A stretch of DNA of 64,000 nt from Anthopleura xanthogrammica. Its lineage: Eukaryota; Cnidaria; Anthozoa; Actiniaria; Actiniidae. A model generated the notes under the pieces. It saw only the letters and a list, made by a program, of their open reading frames with translations, searched no databases and was not told where the DNA came from. Where the stretch lies: the NCBI GenBank assembly GCA_964019055.1, contig OZ025223.1, positions 1,548,125 through 1,612,124 of the forward strand, read 5' to 3'. Shown one piece after another: positions 23,208 to 35,200 of the stretch. The position numbers were made by a program, and so were the translations under genes. The stretch's first letter is position 1; every line of letters starts with the position of its first letter.

Positions 23208-26200
23208 CTAATTATCTACATTAGAATGAATTTTGAAAGGCAGCCTCTCGTAGAATAACATATAAGCTTGGCTCTTCAAGACTCTTGCTTCTGTTACCGT
23301 AGTAACTCGTGAGTCGCTCACGTGATACCATTGCCCGTCACGTGGTTGCGCATGCGCGTAACTTGCTCCTTGATTTTTCTTCCATATTTCTTCGAGAAAG
23401 CAAGCGAAGTCCTTGATGTTTGAAAGGTCTGTGAAGTGACCATAGGTTGGTGAGGACTTTAGTTTGACGCATGCTGTGTAGTGACCGCTGTTCAACCCAC
23501 CGCTGTGTTAGACGACGCCGATTAAGGAGTACAAAACTTGCTGCTTAGAATCGGAAGAAATCTGGAAAGAAAAATATATACTATTAATCAAAATCTCTGT
23601 ACAATGAAAAGGAAAGAAGAACGTTGGGAAATCTGGAATGGTGGGGGATACCCAAAACACGCACAGCATTATGGGATCGGATCATGGGATGGAAGAAAAC
23701 GTGTTTCATGAGACATTGGGGAGACATGCAATGTATCATGGGAATGAAGACATGCGTTGCATCATGGGATTAATGACATCCACTGCATCATTGGAATAAA
23801 GCATTTTCCAATTTGTACAATACCGCTGTGTTCCTTGATTGCAGACTCATTTACTCAGGGTTAGCCTTATTTCAGAGGCTAAATATTCACAAATACCAAC
23901 GGTAAAGTAAAGAATGCACAACTTCAACAATACAAACACTTTGAAATTCTACGGACCTTCACTGGAATGCATAAATATTCAAAATAATTCCATACAAAAT
24001 CGTGGCTTAGCCTGAACAACATAGAACTCGAAACTGGATTATAGTGACGTGCAATGCATCATGGGAATGGAGGCATGCATTACATCATTGGAAGGAAAAC
24101 GACTTGCACTCTATCATTGGGATGGAGAAGAGCAATGCATCATGGGAGTGGAGGCATGCATTACATCATGGGAAGGAAAACAACGTGCACTCTATCATTG
24201 AAAAGGAGAAGAGCAATGCATCATGGGAGTGGAGGCATGCATTACATCATGGGAAGAAAAACAACGTGCACTCTATCATTGGGATGGAGAAGAGCAATGC
24301 ATCATGGGAGTGGAGGCATGCATAACATCATGGGAAGGAAAACAACGTGCACTCTATCATTGAAATGGAGAAGAGCAATGCATCATGGGAGTGGAGGCAT
24401 GTATTACATCATGGGAAGGGGAGGCATGCATTACATAATGTGAAGGAAAACAACGTGCACTCTATCATTTAAATGGAGAAGAGCAATGCATCATGGGAGT
24501 GGAGGCATGCATTACATCATGGGAAGGGGAGGCATGCATTACATAATGTGAAGGAAAACAACGTGCACTCTATAATTGAAATGGAGAAGAGCAATGCATC
24601 ATGGGAGTGGAGGCATGCATTACATCATTGGAAGGAAGAAAACATATCATGAGATGGAAGACGTGCAAAGCACCATGAGTTTTACAAGTCAATTCTTACC
24701 TCTCCGTTTCTTCTACAGAAGGGCGCCAAGTCCAAAACTAAAGGAAAATCCACATGCTTCGCAACCTTGCGCAATCCAAAACCCACTTGTTGAAACCGCT
24801 TGAAGTGCAAGGTCAGCACAGGAGGGGTGTATGATAACAACAACTGTTTTGTAGCCTTGGTGTAAACGACGGATTGTTTTGGTTCTTTTTTGGTTTTTGG
24901 CTTCGAGGCTGTTGCACCTTTGGGACTTTTATCATCATCATCATCATCATCATTACCATCATCATCATCATCATCATCTATCAGAAAAATAAAGCCAGTG
25001 ATCATATGAAAGGTATGTAGACTTCTTTTTTATATATAGCCGAGAAAACTTCATGTATGTGCATATATTTAAAAAAAAAGGCGCACGGCACGGAACTGTC
25101 GAGATCCTGTTGAACCAATCACAGCGCACAAGCCATGTGTGTAACAAGTTAGTCAGAATAGAGCAGATTTCGTCATGTGTGTGAAAAGTCACGACACACG
25201 GCACGGCTACGGCGCGGCGCGGACACGGCACCGAATGTTAGAGCGGTTTTCGTATGAGTGGTAAATATACGGTACTGACTTACAGCCCTTACACGGTACG
25301 ACATGCCGTAACACTGAAATGGCTTCTCATAAGAATGGTTATCGTATGAGTGGTAAACATACGGTACTCACTTACAGCCCTTACACGGTACGACATGCCG
25401 TAACACTGAAATGGCTTCTCATAAGAATGGTCATCGTATGAGTGGTAAATATACGGTACTGACTTACAGCCCTTACACGGTACGACATGCCGTAACACTG
25501 AAATGGCTTCTCATAAGAATGGTTATCGTATGAGTGGGAAACATACGGTACTCACTTACAGCCCTTACACGGTACGACATGCCGTAACACTGAAATGGCT
25601 TCTCATAAGAATGGTTATCGTATGAGTGGTAAACATACGGTACTCACTTACAGCCCTTACACGGTACGACATGCCGTAACACTGAAATGGCTTCTCATAA
25701 GAATGGTTATCGTATGAGTGGTAAACATACGGTACTCACTTACAGCCCTTACACGGTACGACATGCCGTAACACTGAAATGGCTTCTCATAAGAATGGTT
25801 ATCGTATGAGTGGGAAACATACGGTACTCACTTACAGCCCTTACACGGTACGACATGCCGTAACACTGAAATGGCTTCCCATTGTCTTTCAGTAATTCAT
25901 CCAATCACAACTCGTAGTTACGGTTACGGTAAGATACGATACGGCTACAGTACGGCTAAGAAACTGCCGTACCGTTTCTCACTCTTAAAAAACCGCTCTA
26001 AATGTTTTCATACACGGCACGGCACTCACAGGTGTCAGTGCGAAACTGGTCTAATAGGACACGGCACGGTCAAAGTGCAAGCTGACTGTTGCGCAAGCGT
26101 ACTAAATTTCTCGCTTGAATGAAATTAACTCCTAAGTCCTCCCCCCTAAAAAAAAAAAAAAAAAGAATAGAAAAGAAGAGGAAACAAAAGAAATTTTTTA

Positions 26201-29200
26201 GGAATGACCCACCAGTAGAACTAGCTTCGTCTTCGTTGTCATGTTCATTGTCATTTCTCCTCTTCCTCTTGCTACATTCCTCACAAGCAAATTTATTCTT
26301 GCCTTCAAGAATTTCAGGCGAACAAAACAAGCTTAAGCAAGACTGTACAGAACATTCCCCTGGTAAGGAGCTGTAAGCAGGACGTAGAGTATGAACTTTG
26401 GGCAAAAAATTTTCTTCGCTCGAAGCAAACTTTTCTTCTGTGTTGTGTTTAAGCTCTGGAGACATTTCAGGATGCTGTTCGTTATTTTCTACATTTTTAT
26501 GGCCGAGTTCTTTAATATTTTCCCCTAAAATATTATTCTCTTTATCAGTCATTTCTAATTCCTTTATCCCATTAATAACAGAATTCGCAATCTTTTCCTC
26601 GTCTTCAGCACTTTCAGTTCCACTAGTTTTCTTCTTGGTATTATCGTTTTTCAAACATCCACAGTCCTTCTTCTTAAGTTCACAACTTTGGTCTACTTTC
26701 TCACAACTTTCACACAAGTTATTCAAAGCAATTTCATCTTGCTGTGTTCCACCTTCATTATCGCGAATACTATGTGAATCTTTATCAAATAATTCCAAAT
26801 TTTTATCTTTTTCAGCTGCAGTTTCCATATCACTTGCCAGGCTGCTGAGGTCCGTTTCTTGTCTCTTTTTTTCCTCGAAATTCCCTGATTCATTCAGTTG
26901 ATTTTCATTTTTTTCCACCGTTACATTCGATATTATTTCATCATTTATCGTGTTTCTCGAATCTTCGTGGGATACATTGTTTGAAAAATTAGAATGTTCC
27001 TTATTCAACTCTTCTTCGCTTTTCAAATCTTGCTCTCCGTCGTTAATTTTATCACTCAAATTAATTTTTCCACCAGTTTCTAATTCCTTGTGTTCCTTCG
27101 CATGAAAGCCAGGATTTTGAAGCGGGTCGGACAGACTCTCGCGTTTTAGAGATAAACATTTTGTTTCATCAATTACAACATCTGTAGTATAATTTGATCC
27201 TTTTCCATTTTGATCTCCCGAAAAAATCTTTTCAGCGTCTGTTTCCATGGTTTCTTCGGTCTCTTCTCCAGTTCCTCCTTTCAGTTCGAACCCAGAATCC
27301 GTCACGCATTCTGAATCTAACACTTCCAAGTCGCCTTTGTTTTTTAGAGGACTTTCTTCTTCAGAATCTTTCGCAGTTATTTCTATCATCCCAGAATCCT
27401 TTGCGACATTAATGTCTATCCCAGAATTCTTTGTAACTTCTTTTTGTGTCCCAGGATTCCTCATGTTTTTAACTCCTATCCCGGTATCCTTAGCGACATC
27501 TATTTCTATCCCAGAATTCATTGTGTGAGGATTTTGTATCCCAAAATCCTTAGGAACTTTCTTTTCGCTAGAATTCTTTGTTTCTTCTATCCCAGTATCC
27601 TTGGTAACGTCTTCGACCCTCTTATCTTTCGTAGCTTCTTCTTCTACCCCAGAATCCTTTGCGCAAGACTTCATATTGGAGTCACCTGAGTTCTTCTGGT
27701 CAGTGGTAACATCTTCAGTAGCTTCATGCGGTTCTTCATGGTCTGATTCATCTGAGGTGGCTTCCAAGTTTTCGTCTTGTTGTTTTGTTTCTTGCTTACC
27801 ATCGTCTGAGATGGAATGGCTTACTGTTCTTTTCTTTCCTTTTCTTCCTTTTTTCTAAAGAAAATCGAATGATCATCAACAGGTGGTGTACATGTTAAGC
27901 CATTACACCCAATCCCCCCTCCTCCCTTTCAGTTGTGTCTCAATGAATCCTGATAATGGGTGGATGAAAATCCCGGGAGTACTCAGTAAAAGGTGACTGG
28001 AAATCCCCTGGGGTGGATGGAAATCCCGGGAGTGCCCAGTAAAAGGTGTATGGAAATCCCCTGGGGTGGATGGAAATCTCCTGGAGTACCCAGTAAAAAG
28101 TGACTGGAAATCCCCTGGGGTGGATGGAAATCCCGGGAGTACCCAGTAAAAGGTGACTGGAAATCCCCTGGCCAACTAGGACCTAAAGTCTTGGAAGGAA
28201 GATATGGTCAAAACACATTGAGTCTAAAAATGAACATAAAAATCTTGCAAAAGAAACAATATTTTGTACTCATACCCTCTTTGCTTCCCTGGCTGCTTTC
28301 TGCTGGTGTTTGCTGGGTGTCTGTGGTTTGGTGGAATTTTCATCTTCTCCTTTGTTATCTTGCTCACGATCAGAAGCATTCTTCTTGTTTCGCTGAGAAA
28401 CACTTGGTGTTTTTTGTCTCACTTTCAAATACTTGAGAAAGAATTATGAGTTAGTCACTAAAGTTTGGATGAATGCGGCAAATCTCAAACAGGTCGATAG
28501 CAAAAATTGAAGCCATTTCAGAGTAGTGTTGCGATACGTTTGATCTAAAAAAGTGTTTTTCAAACCTGTGGTACAGCAAGTGATAACGACAAATCAAGGA
28601 AGCTTTCGGTCACTCTTGATTCCTAATGGAAGGAATAGATTGGTTAATTGGAAAGAATAAACGGATGGATGGATAAATGGATGGATGGATAAATGGATGG
28701 ATGGATAAATGAATGGATGGATGGATAATTGGAAGGAGGGAGGGACGGATGGATGGATAGATTAATGGAGGGAGGGATGGATGGATGGATGGATAGATTA
28801 ATGGATGGATAGATGGATGGATAGATGGATGGATAAATGGATGGATGGATAAATGGATGGATGGATGGATAATTGGATGGATAGATGGATGGATGGCTGA
28901 ATGGATGGATGGATGGATGGATAAATGGATGGATGGATGGATGGATAAATGGATGGATGGATAGATGGATGGATGGATGGCTGAATGGATAGATGGATGG
29001 ATGGATGGATAAATGGATGGATGGATAGATGGATGGATGGATGGATGGATGGATAAATGGATGGATGGATGGCTGAATGGATGGATGGAACGGACGGACG
29101 GATGGATGAATAACGATGTCATACCCAAAAACCAACCAGCGCGCTTTATTCTCAGCTAAGCTAGCAATCTAATGGACCACCGAAATAGATCGAGATGGAC

Positions 29201-32200
29201 TCCCCTAGTAATTCCCCCCTGTACAGACTTTATGCCCCTACTTTCTAATTTGCAACTAACTTTGAAGATACTCAAGATTCGATCTTTTTGTTTTTCTTTG
29301 GTTTCAGTTGCCCCCCTCCCCCCCCCCCCCCCGATATCTTCATTAATATTTGATAAGCTTCAAGTCTAGTTTTTTCTCTAAATACTGAATAATGTATATT
29401 GCATGGATGAAAGATCCATACTCAATACTAAACAATCATCGGACGAGTCTCAACAACAAACTTGAGTTCAATCATTGTTTTATCATTCCCCTGTTTTCTT
29501 ATTGATTTTTTGTGTGTTTTTAGTAATTTTTCCTTCAGAATTTCTCTCGATTCTGTTCTCCGAAAGATTCCAGCTGCCATGTTTACACGAGTCCTGTAAA
29601 TGGCTTGAGTATAGATTGAGGAATTCTACACACAAACTAACTGACAATTAACATTACGTTTACAGATGTTTTGCTATCACTATCAACAGAACGAAATAAC
29701 AGAAGAAATGGCGGCCATATTGGTTGATATGACAAACTAAAGGAAAAATCTTTTGGTCAATTCAGCCAAGATGGCGGCTACGAAAACCATTTTTCCATTA
29801 AAGAAAAACAATTTCAATTTCAGTTTCTTGTGACTAATTCTCATTCACTTCCATTACATAATTATATGTCTTGGGTATTGTAGTATAATTAGCTATAGCT
29901 TAAGGGAGTTGACAAGACAGTTAGCACACCGACTAATAGAAATAATAATTCAATAATAAAACGAGACAAATTGTCTTCATGACTCTACCGTGCTGATAAT
30001 TTCATTTCGTATTTTTCTGAAGGATAACAATGAATGACACCTGAATGTTTTTGTTTTTTTTTGATTTCAATAACCGTTTCAAATGGCTCTCCTCGTTTTG
30101 TAAAAGCAGTTAATAAGGCTTTTAGCAAACCTTTAAACAAGAAAAATGAGTTGAAAATAAACTTCGCCAAATTTACCAGTCTTGTTTGGGCTACCTGTGG
30201 TATGTGACAAAGGTACTAGTCAATGTGTATCCGAGCTGCGATAATACCACTACTGACACGATGTTTTTTTGAGGATTTGATAATAATTTCTAAGAAGACA
30301 CAGAAAAAGGCATAAAATATTTCATTCTGAAGGAGTTTTGAGTTCTTCTATTGGTTCAATGGCTGACCACATTTAAGTCTTAAGAGTCATAGTCTGTAAG
30401 GATCAAGCAAATTTAGAAACATCCGGCCAGTCAACCTCACGAATTTTGTTCAAACTTGGTATATAAACTTGTTTTGGGGTCCTAAATACGAAATCGATAA
30501 TATTTTGTCAAAAAAAAAATTTACGGAAAAAGTTGGGGGGGGGGGGGGGGGAGGGGCCGTAGATAACTAGTTACAATGCTGTTCGAGCACTGTTTTGGTA
30601 GCGCTCCAAAAAATATAAGCATTTATATTTTGTGAAATATTTTGGTATCAAAATGAACCTCTATTCACATACTTTGATCGCACATAGTAAAACCTGACAA
30701 TTATTTAAACAGCTTAGGAAACGACCTCCATATGTATAGGTAGCATAAACCTTTGTAAACAGCTATCGAAAATGAGGTGATTCTAGAAGCCGATATCTCC
30801 ACTGGTATGTCGATTTAGAAATTGTCTGTGCTACTGAACAAAGTTCGGTTATAGCTTATTTCATTTCTTAAATAAAAAACTGGGCAAGTATTAATGCGCC
30901 GCTGCACGATACAAGCTAGCGAGCTGAGCTGACAGTATAACTTTCCCAAAACCTTGTCTTGTAAATGTGCACGAACACAAGTCATTCAAAATCATCAATA
31001 AACATGACTGAACAATAAATGGAATAAAATAATATGTGAAATGAGTAAAACCAATTCAATAATTTAATCAGGAAGTCCAACGATTATCTATGAATATTAA
31101 TTGGTCATCAAGATCATCAGGTGTGGAATAACAGCTATAAATTACCTTCTGAAACCTTAACGTTGATCATTGTACAAGTTGTGTACGAACACAAACCTAC
31201 TGCACTAATAATATCATAGTACTATTGGTCAACAAGATCATCAGGTGTGGGAGAGCAGCTAGAAATTACCTTCTGAAACCTTAACGTTGATCATTGTACA
31301 AGTTGTGTACCAGCACAAACCCACTGCACTAATAATATCATAGTACTATTGGTCATCAAGATCATCAGGTGTGGGAGAGCAGCTAGGAATTACCTTCTGA
31401 AACCTTAACGTTGATCATTGTACAAGTTGTGTACGAGCACAAACCTACTGCACTAATAATATCATAGTACTATTGGTCATCAAGATCATCAGGTGTGGGA
31501 GAGCAGCTAGGAATTACCTTCTGAAACCTTAACGTTGATCATTGTACAAGTTGTGTCTTCTAACAAACAAGGTTAACTATACTTATTCAAATTGATCATT
31601 GATTGTAATTCTTCTCCTTTATAAGAAAAGTTTTATTCTTCCTCGTCTTCCAAAAATAGACTTTAGCTGATCTCATTGTCTGAAATTTCATGCTTTTTTC
31701 ACAGATAAGAAGTTTTTACAATGAACGTGAACAATTCAACACAAGGTAATGAAACATTCACATGGACACCACTAATTCCAGTTCATACTGCAATAACCTT
31801 GTATTCTATTCTACTTGTCTGGTCTCTGCTTGGTAACGTACTTGTTATCGCTGTCGTGTATTGCAATCAAAACATAAAAACAAATATGAACTACTTGATT
31901 GTCAATATGGCTGTATCAGACTTACTCGTTCCCTTGGTAGCAGTGCCATGGATAATTTCGTTCTATATGGTACGACCCTTCGAATGGTTAGTGGACGGTC
32001 CCCTTGGTGATGCTCTCTGTAAACTGGTTCCTTTCCTCTCTCTCATATCACCATTTGTATCATCTGTAAGTCTGGTCATTATCGCCTTCCAAAGATTTAT
32101 CGCTGTTGTTTATCCAACTCGACGACAGATTTTAAGTCGTAAAACAAGATGGATTGTGATCTCTTTCCCTTGGATCGTAGCCATGGCTCTCTTCTCTCCA

Positions 32201-35200
32201 TGCTTTTACACCTATCATCTGACAAATGAACGGGGCTACACGATATGCGGCTATTCATGGTCACCAGCATTTGACTATTGGACAGCTCAAACGATATTCA
32301 TTTCCATACAAACAGCGATCGGCTTTGTTATTCCTTTGATCATAATCATAATCTTGTATACTATCATTGTATATAAACTACGTAAAAGCTTGAACAATGT
32401 CATGGACTTGATTGAAAGAGAAACGATACGTTCACGACAGAGGAGAAACAAACGAATATTCAGCATATTAATAACTATAGTTGTAATGTTCATCATCTGT
32501 TGGTGTCCTTATCAAGTACTCGGTTTATTTATTTTTGCCAACATTTCATCAATACTGTCAATGGACGATGACACTTTTTATTATATGGTATTTGCGTTTT
32601 GGTATATGTGGTACCTTCTAGCGGCAATCAATCCCTGCATCTATTTTGTGTTTCTGAGAGACTTTAGACAAGGACTGAAAAGTCTTTGTTGCAGGAAAAC
32701 TGCATCAGGAAACGAACCGATATCTAGAAGACCCAGAACACCAGGTGGAGATGGTAACCAGGACCCAACATGTACACCACTTCAAATCAATACCACTTCA
32801 GTCTAGGATGAACATCAACACTAGATGCACCAGAACACCAGGTGGAGATAGTAACCAGGACCCAACATGTACACCACCTCACATCAATACCACTTCAGTC
32901 TAGGATGAACATCAACACTAGATGCACCAGAACACCAGGTGGAGATAGTAACCAGGACCCAACATGTACACCACCTCACATCAATACCACTTCAGTCTAG
33001 GATGAACATCAACACTAGATGCACCAGAACACCAGGTGGAGAAGGTAACCAGGACCCAACATGTACACCACCTCACATCAATACCACTTCAGTCTAGGAT
33101 GAACATCAACACTAGATGCACCAGAACACCAGGTGGAGATAGTAACCAGGACCCAACATGTACACCACCTCACATCAATACCACTTCAGTCTAGGATGAA
33201 CATCAACACTAGATGCACCAGAACACCAGGTGGAGATAGTAACCAGGACCCAACATGTACACCACTTCACATCAATACCACTTCAGTCTAGGATGAACAT
33301 CAACACTATAGATGCACCAGAACACGAACCAAGAGGAATTGTAACAACTGAAACTCAAATCTAACATATCTGAATTTTAACTAAACGAGCTTAAGACAGG
33401 TTTGCTTTAGAAAAAAGGTTTAAAAATACTTATTGAAAAACAATATGCTTGTTCCATGCACCCTACTGTACATATTGAACAAAAGTCATTGAAGGTTCAG
33501 TTGTTAAGAAGTGCAATAATCAATGTAAGAAGTACAAGAGTGATTATATGAAAGATTACAATTAAATAAAGTGGTTTTTTTTACTTTTATCTAAATTGGG
33601 CTCCCTGTGGGTACCCAAGAGGAATACTTGTAAAACTCAAATCTAACATATCTGACTTTTAGCTACGAGGATGAACGTCTCTGTAACAACTAAACGAGCT
33701 TAAGACTACAGGTTTTATGCAAAAATAATATGCTTGTTCCATGCACCCTACTGTACATATTGAACAAAAGTCAATGAAGTTTCAGTAGCTCAGAACTATG
33801 AGTGTAATAATCAATGTAAGAAGTACAAGAGTGATTATATGAAAGATTACAATTAAATATATGTCCGTGATTCGTGACCTGCTTACTTTGAAGACCGTGA
33901 TTCGTGAAAATTCGTATTAAACACTAAATCCTTGTATCAAGGTTAAGGTAAGCTTTCTCGCTGATTTTTGGAGTCTATAGATTCATTACTTTTAAGGGTT
34001 AAGAAATTAATCAAATCCTATCAAAACAACCAACGTAAATTGCTTGCAAAACAAATGCTTTTAGTTTTGGCTAAATTAATTATTTCTTTACTTTTTTAAT
34101 TTCAAACTCATATGATCTTGATGCACATTCATTAATTAATACATAATTATTCAGCCATGTTATACTTACATTTATATTTATAAGAATTTATTTAGGTGGT
34201 GACCAACTCGAAAGTTTACACTACTTTGGTCACCACACACACTTTCAATATTTTCTTTTTTTTGTTATTTATAAATTTATATATTTATAAAATTGTAAAT
34301 ATCAACTTTGTCTTTGTTCTTTCACTGTATTGTAATTTTGTGCGTAAAGAAATAAAAGTCTAAAAAAAGTTGGCGCTTTTAAATTTCACATCATCCAAGA
34401 AGCTGTTTGACTTGTTCGTCAAGTCAATTTTAGCTTACTGATTAAAGAAACCCCAAGAATAAGGACAATTTTGGCTTTCTTTTTAGTCATTAATCGTTTT
34501 TTGTGATTCGTGAATTCATGAAAAATTTGTCCGTGATTCGTGATCGATACCCAGCCTGTGTTACCCTGGTTAGTATTTGTAAAAAATAATATATTTATTG
34601 TTGAGTGTGTTAGCTCATCAAAATGGAACTCACAATGTTAGTAGGGACCTTAAGCAGCTCGAAATCTAGGACGGGACGCGAGACCCGAGGTTTCAGAACT
34701 AAATTTAATGATAGAGGAAGATCTGGAAACAGATGTTACTTCTTAATCCAAGACATGAACGACGTGCAATTGCTGAAAATCGCATTTTGGCGAGAACGAT
34801 ATCTTCTTTTCTCGTTCACATACTGACGTTTCCGTCCTAGATTTCGAGTTGCTTAAGGTCCCTAGTATCCAACTAGTAAACCTAACGGTTCATTTAGATA
34901 CTAAATATTTCAAAATTATAACTATATTTTTGCTAAAAATAAAACCTTCAAAATACTTGTACTGAAAAAATATATATATAGCAAAATCTGTAAATCTGTA
35001 AATGTATATACTAATAGAAATGTGAAATAAAAAGTATCGTATTGTATCTGCACAGGAATTACAGTCATCACCCCCCATTGCCATGACGCCCCATACCATA
35101 ACCCCCAATACGTCATGACGCCATATACCATGACGCCCCCTTACCAAAACCAATGTCTATACTTAACTATGCTATCAATTATTTCTTACTTTGTGTTGAG

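Noticed and set aside
24054..24443. 129-codon frame through the 81-bp array
   Set aside because: The frame stays open because the period is divisible by three; there is no splice or start evidence.
25246..25880. CRISPR array
   Set aside because: The 92-bp units are contiguous tandem copies without unique spacers, in a eukaryotic intron.
26119..27858. Several plus-strand frames opposite the acidic USP exon
   Set aside because: Shadows of the Glu/Asp/Lys-rich exon; they read as Ser/Phe-rich sequence without family features.
28610..29135. Ile-His-Pro-Ser repeat proteins (163-172 codons, minus)
   Set aside because: These are translations of the GGAT microsatellite in a USP intron, with no start context and no homologue expected.
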